Part shown: positions 53,379 through 62,133 of the stretch, piece by piece | Position numbering within the stretch: the first letter of the stretch is position 1 | How the letters are laid out: every line of letters begins with the position of its first letter | Source of the DNA: Bacteroidales bacterium | GTDB taxonomy: Bacteria; Bacteroidota; Bacteroidia; Bacteroidales; UBA932 | Assembly (NCBI GenBank): GCA_017430365.1 | Contig: JAFRNC010000001.1 | Span: 1 to 64,000, forward strand | Length of the DNA: 64,000 bases | Direction of reading: 5' to 3' | The notes under the pieces: model-generated | Seen by the model: only the letters and a program-made list of their open reading frames with translations | The model's database searches: none | Told to the model about the DNA's origin: nothing | Translations under genes and position numbers: made by a program

Positions 53379-54476
53379 ATGGAAAAGAGAATTGAAGAAT
53401 ACGGACTTGACCTGCACTGCTCGATGATTCTCGAGGAGTACCGCGAGAAGCTTCCGATGTTCAACCGTCTCAGCGAGGTTGCCCTGGAGCAGCTGAAGGG
53501 ATGCATCGTCCGCAGCAGGCTGATAGTGTCCGGAGTCGAAGCCCGTGTGAAGACGGAGCAGAGCCTGGCGGAGAAACTGGAACTCAAAGGGAACAAATAT
53601 CACAGCATCTCCGACATAACCGATATAGTCGGAGCCAGGATCATCACTTTCTATTCCGACGAGGTGGACAAGATATCCGCGCTGGTCGACAGCCTCTTCG
53701 AGGTTGACTGGAACAATTCGGTGGACAAGCGGAAGCTTCTGGGCAACGACACTTTCGGCTATATGTCGCTCCATTACATCTGCCGTATACCTGAAACCCT
53801 TTTCCGTGACGAAAAGTTCCCCGAACTGAACGGAATCTGGTTCGAGGTACAGATGAGGACCACGCTCCAGCACGTCTGGGCAAGCATGAACCATGATACG
53901 GGATACAAGAGCGGCTTCGAAGTCCCTACGGAATATATCCGGAGCCTTTCCCGCCTGGCAGGCCTGCTCGAACTTGCCGACGAGGAGTTCGGCAGGATCC
54001 GGAAGGAACTGACGGACTACCGCCGCAAGATGGAAAGCCTTGTCAAGGACGGCAGTTTCGATGAAGTCTCGCTCAACTCCGATACATTCAGGAGCTACCT
54101 GGCGCTCGATCCTTTCGGTCCGCTTAACGAAAGGATCGCCTCCATCAACCAGGCGGAGATACAGCAGCTCAGCGGAATGCCTTACCTTGAACCCATGCGC
54201 CTCCTTGGCCTTAAGACGCTCGGCGACGTGGAAAACATGCGCAAGCGCTGCTCATCCAAGGCTTACAGGCTGGCCCTCCACCAGATAGGCGGTACGGACC
54301 TGGATATTATCTCTTCCACCCTGGGGATGCAGAACGTATGCTTCGTATATGCTGCGGAGCTCGGCGGCGCCAAGGGAATCGAACTGTTCCTGGAAATCCT
54401 AAACGGACATTCCGAATACAATGCCGTAACGGCTGAAAAAATTTTCTCAGAACTTTCCAAGATTCATGAGATGTAG
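53379..54476 (+). CDS. RelA/SpoT-type alarmone synthetase without hydrolase or regulatory domains
   Basis: A 365-aa protein with one RelA_SpoT nucleotidyltransferase domain (about residues 40-200). Its motifs look intact: DITDIVGARIITFY (D82, R87), GYMSLHY (127-133) and WFEVQMRTTLQHVWASMNHD (E156, Q158, R160, T161). It should transfer pyrophosphate from ATP to GDP/GTP, or to tRNA as some toxic members do. A helical region of about 160 residues follows (with AYRLALHQIGGTDLDI), which is not TGS/ACT as in long RelA. An HD-type hydrolase gene starts 2 bp downstream. Confidence 0.85.
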   Translation: MEKRIEEYGLDLHCSMILEEYREKLPMFNRLSEVALEQLKGCIVRSRLIVSGVEARVKTEQSLAEKLELKGNKYHSISDITDIVGARIITFYSDEVDKISALVDSLFEVDWNNSVDKRKLLGNDTFGYMSLHYICRIPETLFRDEKFPELNGIWFEVQMRTTLQHVWASMNHDTGYKSGFEVPTEYIRSLSRLAGLLELADEEFGRIRKELTDYRRKMESLVKDGSFDEVSLNSDTFRSYLALDPFGPLNERIASINQAEIQQLSGMPYLEPMRLLGLKTLGDVENMRKRCSSKAYRLALHQIGGTDLDIISSTLGMQNVCFVYAAELGGAKGIELFLEILNGHSEYNAVTAEKIFSELSKIHEM

Positions 54477-54478
54477 CC

Positions 54479-55081
54479 ATGGCGAACGGATATATTGACA
54501 GCGGCATTCTTGACAGGGCGATAGTTTTCGCGGTAAGGGCGCATCACGACACTGAACGCCGCGGGAAGGGATTCCCATATATAGTCCATCCCCTTGAAGC
54601 GGTCTCAATAGTGGCTACGATGACTTCCGACCAGGAACTGCTTGCAGCCGCCGCGCTTCACGACGTGGTAGAGGATACCGATGTCACCCTGGAAGAACTC
54701 CGTCGGGAGTTCGGTGAGAGGGTTGCCGGCCTGGTTGAGATTGAAAGCGACAAATCTGTCCCGGGGCGTAATGAACATGAGAGTTGGCTTATCAGGAAAC
54801 ACGCCGCCATCGAAAGGATTGCAGCCGCGCCATTCGAGGCGAAGATTGTCGCGCTTGGAGACAAGCTTTCGAATATGCGGGCCATCGCAAGGGATTATGA
54901 CGAAATCGGCGACAGATTGTGGAGCCGTTTCCATGCTCCCGGAGGCCGGACAGACCTGGAATGGCGCTACAGGAGTCTTGCCAAGGCGTTGTCCGCCCTT
55001 GAAGGCACCCATGCCTATGCCGAGTTCGTTATGCTCATAGATCATGTTTTCGGCCCTGCGGCTCCTACGGCTTTATCTTGA
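54479..55081 (+). CDS. HD-domain (p)ppGpp hydrolase-like protein
   Basis: A 200-aa single-domain metal-dependent phosphohydrolase resembling MESH1/SpoT hydrolase. The HD signature is AALHDVVEDTDV (H61-D62, E65-D66), with H37 in YIVHPLEAV and a distal aspartate in ALGDKLSNMRAI. It probably removes the 3'-pyrophosphate of alarmones made by the preceding gene, or protects the cell from that gene's product. The pair is separated by 2 bp. Confidence 0.87.
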   Translation: MANGYIDSGILDRAIVFAVRAHHDTERRGKGFPYIVHPLEAVSIVATMTSDQELLAAAALHDVVEDTDVTLEELRREFGERVAGLVEIESDKSVPGRNEHESWLIRKHAAIERIAAAPFEAKIVALGDKLSNMRAIARDYDEIGDRLWSRFHAPGGRTDLEWRYRSLAKALSALEGTHAYAEFVMLIDHVFGPAAPTALS

Positions 55082-55093
55082 TACTTTGCTCCC

Positions 55094-56398
55094 ATGCACT
55101 ACATTTTCGTCATAAACAACAGGGAAGACAAGCGGTGGATTTCCGCGGAAGTGGACCGGCAGATACACGGCGCCGGCCCCGGCCTGGATTATGAGATATA
55201 CAAGACCGTAGGAATCGGCGACGCGACCCGTTTCGTGCGGATCTACTGCGACCTTCATCCCCGGGCTGAATGCTGTTTCGTGGCGTGTGGAGGCTCCGGC
55301 ACCGTCAATGAGGTCGCTTCCGGAATGGTGGGCTTCGAAAACAAGTATCTCGCAATCCTCGCCTATGGCGAAACCAACGACTTCACCAAGTATTATCCAG
55401 ACAGGGATTTCCGCAGCCTGCGTAACCTGCTTGCCGGAGAGCCCCGGAAAATAGACATAATCAAAGTCAACGACAGCTATTCCATCAATGTCATCAATGT
55501 CGGTTTCGAGGCCGTAGTTGCGGCAAAGGCGTATATGCTTTCGGAATCGGGCAGACCAGGGGACAACGTGAACCGGGGAATACTATATGCACTGCTGAAC
55601 GGTTGCCGTAACCGCATCCGTGTGGAGGCCGACGGCGAACGCATGAACCACCGCCGCCTCTTCCTGTGCACCCTCTCGAACTGCCGCTGGATCGGCGGCA
55701 GATTCCTCTGCGCACCCTATGCCGACAACGAGGACGGCCTCATCGAGTTCAGCCTCGTGCGCCGCATGAGCTGGCTGATGCTGCTCCTTTTCCTGCCGCA
55801 TTACGAGCGCGGCGAGCAGTTCGAACTCAAACCATGGAAGCGTATGTTCATCTACAGGCGCGTGCGCAGCGTCACCCTGAATGCTCCCAGCCTGATTGAC
55901 ATATGCCTGGACGGCGAGATGCTCTCCGGACACTCTTTCGACATCCGTATCCTTCCTAAAGAAATAAACCTTATACTTCCTTCCGTCGTTTCTATGAAAA
56001 AGAGATTTGAACCCATCATGGACAAGTGCGGCGAAATCGTCGACTACCTGATGTCCTCTCCGGATATCCCTCAGGACAGTTCCCTGAGATTCAAGATAAG
56101 ACTCTCCGTTGAGGAGGCAGTGGAAAACGTGGTCCGCTATGCCTATGAAGGCGGCGTCGGCTGGATCGAGGTCGGCACCGGCCTTGATCCCGAAGGAGTG
56201 ATGCTGACCATCCTGCTCAAGGATGCCGGCGTTCCTTTCAATCCACTTGACAAGCCCGACCCCGACGTGACCCTGTCTGCCGAGGAACGTCAGATCGGCG
56301 GTCTTGGCATCTTCCTCTGCAAGAAGTTGATGGACCACATCGAATACAAGTATGAAGATGGCTGCAACGTACTGACAATGACCAAGAAGATTGCCTGA
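55094..56398 (+). CDS. Fusion: diacylglycerol-kinase-like domain plus RsbW-like ATPase
   Basis: A 434-aa two-domain protein. Residues 1-295 are a DAGK/LCB5 lipid kinase domain: the nucleotide loop VACGGSGTVNEVASG (G66-G67 in the centre) and YGETNDFTKYY in place of the usual LGTGNDFAR. Residues 300-434 are a GHKL anti-sigma-type ATPase: N-box RLSVEEAVENVVRYAY (N345), G1 LLKDAGVPFNP (D377, G379) and G2 GGLGIFLCKKLMD. RsbW proteins phosphorylate STAS anti-anti-sigma factors. A SpoIIE phosphatase, the usual counterpart, is the next gene; no STAS gene is in the window. Confidence 0.87.
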   Translation: MHYIFVINNREDKRWISAEVDRQIHGAGPGLDYEIYKTVGIGDATRFVRIYCDLHPRAECCFVACGGSGTVNEVASGMVGFENKYLAILAYGETNDFTKYYPDRDFRSLRNLLAGEPRKIDIIKVNDSYSINVINVGFEAVVAAKAYMLSESGRPGDNVNRGILYALLNGCRNRIRVEADGERMNHRRLFLCTLSNCRWIGGRFLCAPYADNEDGLIEFSLVRRMSWLMLLLFLPHYERGEQFELKPWKRMFIYRRVRSVTLNAPSLIDICLDGEMLSGHSFDIRILPKEINLILPSVVSMKKRFEPIMDKCGEIVDYLMSSPDIPQDSSLRFKIRLSVEEAVENVVRYAYEGGVGWIEVGTGLDPEGVMLTILLKDAGVPFNPLDKPDPDVTLSAEERQIGGLGIFLCKKLMDHIEYKYEDGCNVLTMTKKIA

Positions 56399-56412
56399 CA
56401 AGCTTCGCTCCG

Positions 56413-58326
56413 ATGTACTCCAGACATTCCATAGCAAACCGGATGAGCCGGCGCGTGCTCCTTATCTCCGCAGGCCTTTTGTTCGTAGTCACGTTGCTTG
56501 TGGGGCTTTATTCGCGAGATATCATCGAATCCACGACCGAGGAGGTGGCCGGCAATGATCTCGATCTGGCAATAAGCGACATCGAAAAAGTGCTTGTCGA
56601 AGTGGAACGTGCCGTCGACAACATAGACTGGGTGGTCGAGTCGAACCGCCGTTCCGAACAATTCCTGTATAATGTGACCCGGGAACTCGTAGAGGCCAAC
56701 CCCAATATCATCGGCAGCGCCGTAGCCTTCGAACCGGGCTATTTCAAGGGGGAACAGGAGTTTTCTCCCTATTCCTATCTCAACCCGGTTACGGGGCGGA
56801 TAATCACGACCCAGCTCGAAGGGGATTACGATTATCTGAACCAGGACTGGTACAGAGTGCCCATGGAACTCGGCCACGCCTGCTGGAGCGAGCCCTATTT
56901 CGATGAAGGGGGAGGCAACCAGAGCATGGCAACATATTCCTGTCCTCTCAAGGATGAGGATGGAAAACTGATTGGCATACTCACCTCTGACATCTCCCTT
57001 AAATGGCTCTCCTCACGTATCGGTGAGCTTACGCCTTATCCCGACTCCTATGCTTTCATGGTCAGTTCGAGAGGAACCTATATCGCCCATCCGGACAGTA
57101 CCAGGCTGCTCAACCGGACCATTTTCGAGGTGGCGGAGGCCATGAACGATACGACCGCCCTCTCCGTGGCAAGGAACATGGTTGCGGGGAATAAAGGCAG
57201 CGTGCGCATCAAAGGCGGAAAAACCGGCGGGGCAGGCGATGTATTCGTAGTCTACGGCCCTTTGAAAAACGGATGGTCAGTGATGCTGATCAACCTGTAT
57301 TCCTCCGTTTTCCATAGATTGCGTCTTTTCAACCTGTTCCTTGTACTTTTCCTGATTCTAGGCCTGCTCGGCATGTATCTCGGCTGCCGGAAAGTGATCC
57401 GCCGGACAACCATGCCCATCATCGAGTTCAGCAATGCGGCCTTGAATATCGCCAAAGGCAATTTCAAGGCATCCATACCGGAAGTCAATACGCGGGATGA
57501 ACTGAAACAACTGCGCAATTCGCTCGAATTCATGCAGCGGTCCATCAACAGTTACATCACTGAACTGAAGAGCACGACCGCTTCAAATGAACGATATGAG
57601 AGTGAACTGAACATCGCCAGGCAGATCCAGATGAGCATGCTGCCGACGGATTTCCCGACGAACGAAAAGTGCAGCCTCTATGCCATGATCCAGCCGGCAA
57701 AGGAAGTCGGAGGGGATCTCTACGATTTCATCCGGGTCGGTGACAAACTTTTCTTCATGGTGGGCGACGTTTCGGGCAAGGGAGTCCCGGCCGCCCTGTT
57801 CATGGCCATCGCCCGTGCCGCTTTCCGTTTCGTAGGTGCATTGGGCCTCCCGATGGAGGAAGTGGTGGGGCGCGTAAATGACTGTCTCTGCGACGGGAAC
57901 AAGAACGATATGTTCGTCACCCTTTTTGCCGGATGCCTCGATGTCTCTACCGGAGAGCTCTCCTACTGCAACGCCGGACACAATCCCATTGTCGTCATCC
58001 CTCCCGGCGGGAAGGCCTTTTTCCTGGAGGCTGAACCCAACCTTGCGGCGGGACTGATCGCGGATTTCCCCTACAAGTCCGGGAAGATCGGACTGCAGTA
58101 CGGATCCAGGCTTGTCCTCTATACCGACGGCGTGACTGAAGCCGAGCGCAAGGACAAAGCGCAGTTCGGCGACAGCGCCCTTCTCTCATGGGCCGGATCG
58201 CTGTACGCCGACGCATCTGCCGAGGCTGCGGTAGTGGACCTCTATTCGCGTGTAAAGGCTTTTACACGCGGTGCGGAGCAGAACGATGACATCACCATAC
58301 TTTCGGTGTTATTGAAAACTTGTTGA
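56413..58326 (+). CDS. Cache-HAMP-SpoIIE transmembrane phosphatase
   Basis: A 637-aa sensor phosphatase. A first helix (RRVLLISAGLLFVVTLLVGLY) and a second (about 300-325) flank an extracytoplasmic double-Cache-like domain (FSPYSYLNPVTGRI, LNQDWYRVPMELGHACWSEP, SDISLKWLS). A HAMP region and a coiled segment (ELNIARQIQMSMLP) lead to the PP2C/SpoIIE domain: KEVGGDLYDF, FMVGDVSGKGVPAALFMA, CNAGHNP, LYTDGVTEAE and the final DDITILSVLL. It would dephosphorylate a STAS-type partner in response to a small ligand. Confidence 0.92.
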   Translation: MYSRHSIANRMSRRVLLISAGLLFVVTLLVGLYSRDIIESTTEEVAGNDLDLAISDIEKVLVEVERAVDNIDWVVESNRRSEQFLYNVTRELVEANPNIIGSAVAFEPGYFKGEQEFSPYSYLNPVTGRIITTQLEGDYDYLNQDWYRVPMELGHACWSEPYFDEGGGNQSMATYSCPLKDEDGKLIGILTSDISLKWLSSRIGELTPYPDSYAFMVSSRGTYIAHPDSTRLLNRTIFEVAEAMNDTTALSVARNMVAGNKGSVRIKGGKTGGAGDVFVVYGPLKNGWSVMLINLYSSVFHRLRLFNLFLVLFLILGLLGMYLGCRKVIRRTTMPIIEFSNAALNIAKGNFKASIPEVNTRDELKQLRNSLEFMQRSINSYITELKSTTASNERYESELNIARQIQMSMLPTDFPTNEKCSLYAMIQPAKEVGGDLYDFIRVGDKLFFMVGDVSGKGVPAALFMAIARAAFRFVGALGLPMEEVVGRVNDCLCDGNKNDMFVTLFAGCLDVSTGELSYCNAGHNPIVVIPPGGKAFFLEAEPNLAAGLIADFPYKSGKIGLQYGSRLVLYTDGVTEAERKDKAQFGDSALLSWAGSLYADASAEAAVVDLYSRVKAFTRGAEQNDDITILSVLLKTC

Positions 58327-58368
58327 TAAAGATTCCGGCTTGCCTGGTTAACTTTATCCCGGTTGTGG

Positions 58369-58376
58369 TATATTTG
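58369..58376 (+). promoter_or_regulatory. -7 element of the uracil permease gene
   Basis: TATATTTG matches TAnnTTTG, 17 bp before the start codon. The -33 region is not clear. Confidence 0.55.
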
Positions 58377-58393
58377 TAATAAAATCTCTTACT

Positions 58394-59755
58394 ATGTCCA
58401 CGACCAACTCACAAGCTATCCGCGACGCCCGTTCGCTGGGAAAATCCAGAATGGGACTGCTCGGACTCCAACACCTTTTCGCAATGTTCGGAGCCACCGT
58501 CCTGGTTCCCGTCATCACAGGGTTGTCGGTATCGGCGACCCTTCTTTTTGCCGGCCTGGGAACACTTCTGTTCCATCTCCTTACAAAGTGGAAAGTGCCC
58601 GCATTCCTCGGCTCTTCGTTCGCGTTCCTCGGCGGTTATGCCGCCGTTACCCAGATGGGTGCCGACAAGGGTCTCTCTCTGGTCGAATCACTCCCTTACG
58701 CCTGCATCGGCGTGGTCTGTGCCGGACTGATGTATTTCATCCTCGCCGGACTCTTCGCGGCATTCGGGCCGAAGAGGGTGATGCGTTTCTTCCCTCCCGT
58801 GGTCACCGGCCCGATCATCATTGCAATCGGTCTTACCCTTTCGGGCTCCGCGATTTCCAACTGCAACACCAACTGGTGGATCGCCCTCCTGGCGATTGCG
58901 ATTATCGTGGTGTGCAGCATCTGGGGCAAGGGAATGGTCAAGATAGTCCCCATCCTGCTCGGCGTACTCGGCTCCTATATCGTGGCCGCCTGCTTCGGCC
59001 TCTGTGATTTCAGCGGAGTTAAGGAGGCGGCGTGGCTCGGAGTTCCGTTCAAGATGCAGAATACTGCATTCGCCGTCTTCAAGTCTCCCGACTGGGGCCT
59101 GATCGTGGCAGCCATCATCGCCATCCTGCCTATTTCGCTGGCCACCATGGTCGAGCACATCGGCGACATGTGCGCCATATCCTCGACAACCGGTGAGAAC
59201 TACCTGGCGGACCCCGGTCTTCACCGCACCCTGATGGGCGACGGCCTGGCCACCATCCTGGCCTCTCTCTTCGGCGCTCCTGCGAACACTACTTACGGAG
59301 AGAACACAGGCGTACTCAACCTTACCCGCGTCTTTGACCCGCGCGTGATCCGCATCGCTGCCGTTTTCGCCATCATCCTGAGTTTCTGCCCGAAATTCGC
59401 CGCACTGATCAGCGCCATGCCCGCCTCTACCATCGGCGGAGTGAGCCTCGTGCTCTATGGTATGATCTCTGCCGTCGGCGTACGCAACCTGGTGGAGAAC
59501 CGCGTCGACCTGACCGAGTCCCGCAACGTCATCATCACCGCTCTAATCCTGGTGCTTGCCATCGGTATCAAATACGGAGCCGGAGACTCCATCTCCATCG
59601 GCTTCACCTCGCTCAGCGGACTGGCAGTAGCCGCCCTGGTCGGTATCATCCTCAATGCCGTCCTCCCCGGCAACACCTATGAGTTCCCCAACGGTGAAGG
59701 AGACGTCTCCGTGAATTTCGGCGGAACGCACAAACCCCACAGAAAAGAGAAATAA
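58394..59755 (+). CDS. Uracil permease (NCS2/UraA family)
   Basis: A nucleobase:cation symporter of 453 aa with about 14 membrane segments. GLLGLQHLFAMFGATVLVP, VVTGPIIIAIGLTLSG, the substrate region ATMVEHIGDMCAIS and GAPANTTYGENTGVLNLT are typical of uracil transporters. It heads a three-gene plus-strand group for nucleobase uptake that faces the pyr operon. Confidence 0.93.
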   Translation: MSTTNSQAIRDARSLGKSRMGLLGLQHLFAMFGATVLVPVITGLSVSATLLFAGLGTLLFHLLTKWKVPAFLGSSFAFLGGYAAVTQMGADKGLSLVESLPYACIGVVCAGLMYFILAGLFAAFGPKRVMRFFPPVVTGPIIIAIGLTLSGSAISNCNTNWWIALLAIAIIVVCSIWGKGMVKIVPILLGVLGSYIVAACFGLCDFSGVKEAAWLGVPFKMQNTAFAVFKSPDWGLIVAAIIAILPISLATMVEHIGDMCAISSTTGENYLADPGLHRTLMGDGLATILASLFGAPANTTYGENTGVLNLTRVFDPRVIRIAAVFAIILSFCPKFAALISAMPASTIGGVSLVLYGMISAVGVRNLVENRVDLTESRNVIITALILVLAIGIKYGAGDSISIGFTSLSGLAVAALVGIILNAVLPGNTYEFPNGEGDVSVNFGGTHKPHRKEK

Positions 59756-59783
59756 ACCGATAATCTTAAAACTATATAAACAG

Positions 59784-60500
59784 ATGAAAAAACTGATCCT
59801 TTCCGCAGCCGTGCTGCTATGCGCCCTGACCGCATTCGGCCAGACCAACTTCCAGACCTTCTACGATTTCGGTCGCAAGCACTTCACCACGACCCTCGAA
59901 GGTTTCCACACCGACAGCTGGGGCAACACTTTCTTCTTCATCGACTATGACTACAACAACCGCAACGAGAAGGGAACCGTGATTTCGCCCAACAACACCT
60001 ACTTCGAAATCGCCCGTTGCCTCAATTTCTGGCAGAATTCCGCACTGGCTCCGCTGAGCCTCCAGGTGGAATATAACGGCGGCTTCGGAACCTGGGGCAA
60101 CCTGTCAGGTCTTCCCGGCATAGATTACGGAGCTTTCCCCGTCAACAGCGCTTTCCTGTTCGGCGTGGATTATTTCCTTCACAGCGGAGACTTCAAGAAT
60201 ACGCTCAACTTCAAACTCCTGTACAAACAGTTCGTGCACCTCTATTCGCAGGTTCCCCTCCAGTTCACCACGGTCTGGGGTTGCCAGGACCTTTTCGGCG
60301 CTCCCGGCCTGCGTTTCTCGGGCTTCCTCGATGTCTGGTGCGAGGGTCACAATGCCGTGGTGCTTTCCGAGCCCCAGCTCTGGTACAGCTTCGGCACCGA
60401 GCACTTCAATCTTGGCGGCGAGGTGGAATTCAGTTATAATTTTGCCGGAATGGAAGGTTTCCATGTCATGCCCTGCCTCGGTATGAAGTGGGTTTTCTAG
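59784..60500 (+). CDS. DUF5020/Tsx-like outer-membrane protein
   Basis: A 238-aa protein with a signal peptide (to about FGQ, residue 20) and alternating beta strands ending in CLGMKWVF with a terminal phenylalanine, as in small outer-membrane barrels. FYDFGRKHFTTTLEGFHTDSWGNTFFFIDYDY resembles the nucleoside channel Tsx/DUF5020 family. Placement between two nucleobase permeases supports a nucleoside or nucleobase channel role. Confidence 0.8.
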   Translation: MKKLILSAAVLLCALTAFGQTNFQTFYDFGRKHFTTTLEGFHTDSWGNTFFFIDYDYNNRNEKGTVISPNNTYFEIARCLNFWQNSALAPLSLQVEYNGGFGTWGNLSGLPGIDYGAFPVNSAFLFGVDYFLHSGDFKNTLNFKLLYKQFVHLYSQVPLQFTTVWGCQDLFGAPGLRFSGFLDVWCEGHNAVVLSEPQLWYSFGTEHFNLGGEVEFSYNFAGMEGFHVMPCLGMKWVF

Positions 60501-60531
60501 GACATCCTGAACATCATATTCTATATATATC

Positions 60532-61854
60532 ATGAGTAATTTCCTGACGAAAGCTTTCGGATTCGATCCGTCGAAGAATACCGTGCGGACCGAACTCGTG
60601 GCGGGCTTGACGACCTTCCTGACGATGGCCTATATCCTGGCCGTCAACCCGAACATCTTCAGCGCGCTTCCCGGCATGCCGGCAGGCTCTGTCTTCACCG
60701 CGACGGCCCTGGCGGCCATAGTGGCGACCCTTGTCATGGCCTTCTGGGCCAAGAAACCGTTCGCCCTGGCTCCCGGCATGGGCCTCAATGCCTTCTTCGT
60801 GTTCACGGTCTGCCTGACCATGGGCCACACCTGGCAGTTCGCCCTGACGGCCGTCCTGATCGAAGGCATCATCTTCGTGATCCTGACCCTGACCAAAGTC
60901 CGGACCTGGATACTCAACGCGATTCCGCTCTCGCTCAAACATGCGATCGGCGCCGGTATCGGTTTGTTCATCGCTTTCATCGGCCTTCAGAACGCGGGCC
61001 TGATCGTCAACAGCGACGCCACCCTGGTGACCCTCGGCGATGTCTGCCACGGCACCGGCCTGCTGGCCATTATCGGTCTGGTGATCTCCTGCGTCCTCGT
61101 CATCCTGAACATCCGGGGCGGCATCCTCTGGGGTATCCTCATCACCGCCGTCATCGGTCTCTTCATCAAGGATCCTGCAACCGGAGCCGCCATCACCCAT
61201 TTCTCCGGAGTCGTCTCGCTGCCCGACAGCATCGCTCCAATCTTCTGCCAGTTCCAGTGGGGTGAGATATTCACCTGGGATATGCTGGCCGTCGTATTCA
61301 CCTTCCTGTTCATTGATATGTTCGATACGATGGGCACGGTGATCGGCGTCTCGCAGAAGGCCGGATTCGTCGATGAGAAGGGCAACATCCAGGATGCCGA
61401 GAAGGTCTTCCTGGCCGACTCCATCGGTACCATCGCAGGCGCCTGCTTCGGTACTTCCACCACTACGACTTATGTCGAGAGCTCGTCTGGTGTCGGCGCC
61501 GGCGGCCGCACGGGCCTTACAGCTTTCGCCGTAGCCCTGCTCTTCGCGCTCGCGCTCTTCTTCTCCCCGATTTTCCTGGGCATCCCGAGTGCAGCGACAG
61601 CTCCGGCCCTGATCATCGTCGGCGTAATGATGATGACTCCTATCGTGCAGATCGACTGGACCGACTTCCGCGAAGCCATCCCCGCCTTCTTGACGGTGAT
61701 CCTCATGCCGGTTGCCTACAGCATCTCCGACGGCATCCTCATCGGTGTCATCTCCTATGTGGTGCTCAACGCCCTGACCGGCAAGGCCAAGAAGATTTCT
61801 GTTACGATGTGGATACTCGCAGTACTCTTCATACTGCGGTATATCTTCATCTAG
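60532..61854 (+). CDS. Guanine/hypoxanthine-type permease (NCS2, AzgA-like)
   Basis: A 440-aa inner-membrane purine-base transporter with 12-14 segments. The start GFDPSKNTVRTELVAGLTTF, then MAYILAVNPNIFS, APGMGLNAFFVFTVC and GTSTTTTYVESSSGVGAGGRTG, are hallmarks of the AzgA/GhxP/PbuG branch. It lies 31 bp after the Tsx-like gene. Confidence 0.93.
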   Translation: MSNFLTKAFGFDPSKNTVRTELVAGLTTFLTMAYILAVNPNIFSALPGMPAGSVFTATALAAIVATLVMAFWAKKPFALAPGMGLNAFFVFTVCLTMGHTWQFALTAVLIEGIIFVILTLTKVRTWILNAIPLSLKHAIGAGIGLFIAFIGLQNAGLIVNSDATLVTLGDVCHGTGLLAIIGLVISCVLVILNIRGGILWGILITAVIGLFIKDPATGAAITHFSGVVSLPDSIAPIFCQFQWGEIFTWDMLAVVFTFLFIDMFDTMGTVIGVSQKAGFVDEKGNIQDAEKVFLADSIGTIAGACFGTSTTTTYVESSSGVGAGGRTGLTAFAVALLFALALFFSPIFLGIPSAATAPALIIVGVMMMTPIVQIDWTDFREAIPAFLTVILMPVAYSISDGILIGVISYVVLNALTGKAKKISVTMWILAVLFILRYIFI

Positions 61855-61908
61855 ATCAGGAGTCTGCCCGGACCCGCTGATACTCCGGGCACAAAAACCC
61901 TCGATACC

Positions 61909-61948
61909 GTGCCCCGACTGTGCTTTCCAGCCTGTCGGGGCACGTTTT
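61909..61948 (+). terminator. Putative terminator of the nucleobase-uptake genes
   Basis: GTGCCCCGAC (61909-61918) and GTCGGGGCAC (61934-61943) form a perfect 10-bp stem with a 15-base loop, followed by GTTTT. A second 8-bp hairpin (61865-61872 with 61884-61891) lies just upstream without a T-run. Confidence 0.55.
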
Positions 61949-62000
61949 CGCCCGTATGCGTGCCCAAAGTGTGCCGATAGGCCTGCCCGGCCTGCCGTAG

Positions 62001-62121
62001 TTTTCCGCTGCAACGGACGCAACTGACTGTCAGCCGATTATAAAAGTTGATCCCCCTGTTTCCGAGGGGGATCAACTTGCGTAAATGCTTGATTGATTGC
62101 TGCGTCCGTTGCAGCGGAAAA
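62001..62121. repeat. Dispersed intergenic repeat, copy B
   Basis: A 121-bp element with perfect 21-bp terminal inverted repeats (62001-62021 with 62101-62121; left arm starts TTTTCCGCTGCAACGG). Inside is a perfect 14-bp hairpin (62044-62057 with 62065-62078). It matches the copy at 27766-27888 along its whole length at roughly 80 percent by eye. It sits in the convergent gap between the purine permease and pyrB. Confidence 0.88.
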
Positions 62122-62133
62122 ATGACGAGGGCC

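Noticed and set aside
60514..62022. A 502-codon minus-strand frame opposite the purine permease
   Set aside because: The product is low-complexity and dominated by D, G, E, H, R and Q; the plus-strand permease has unmistakable family motifs.
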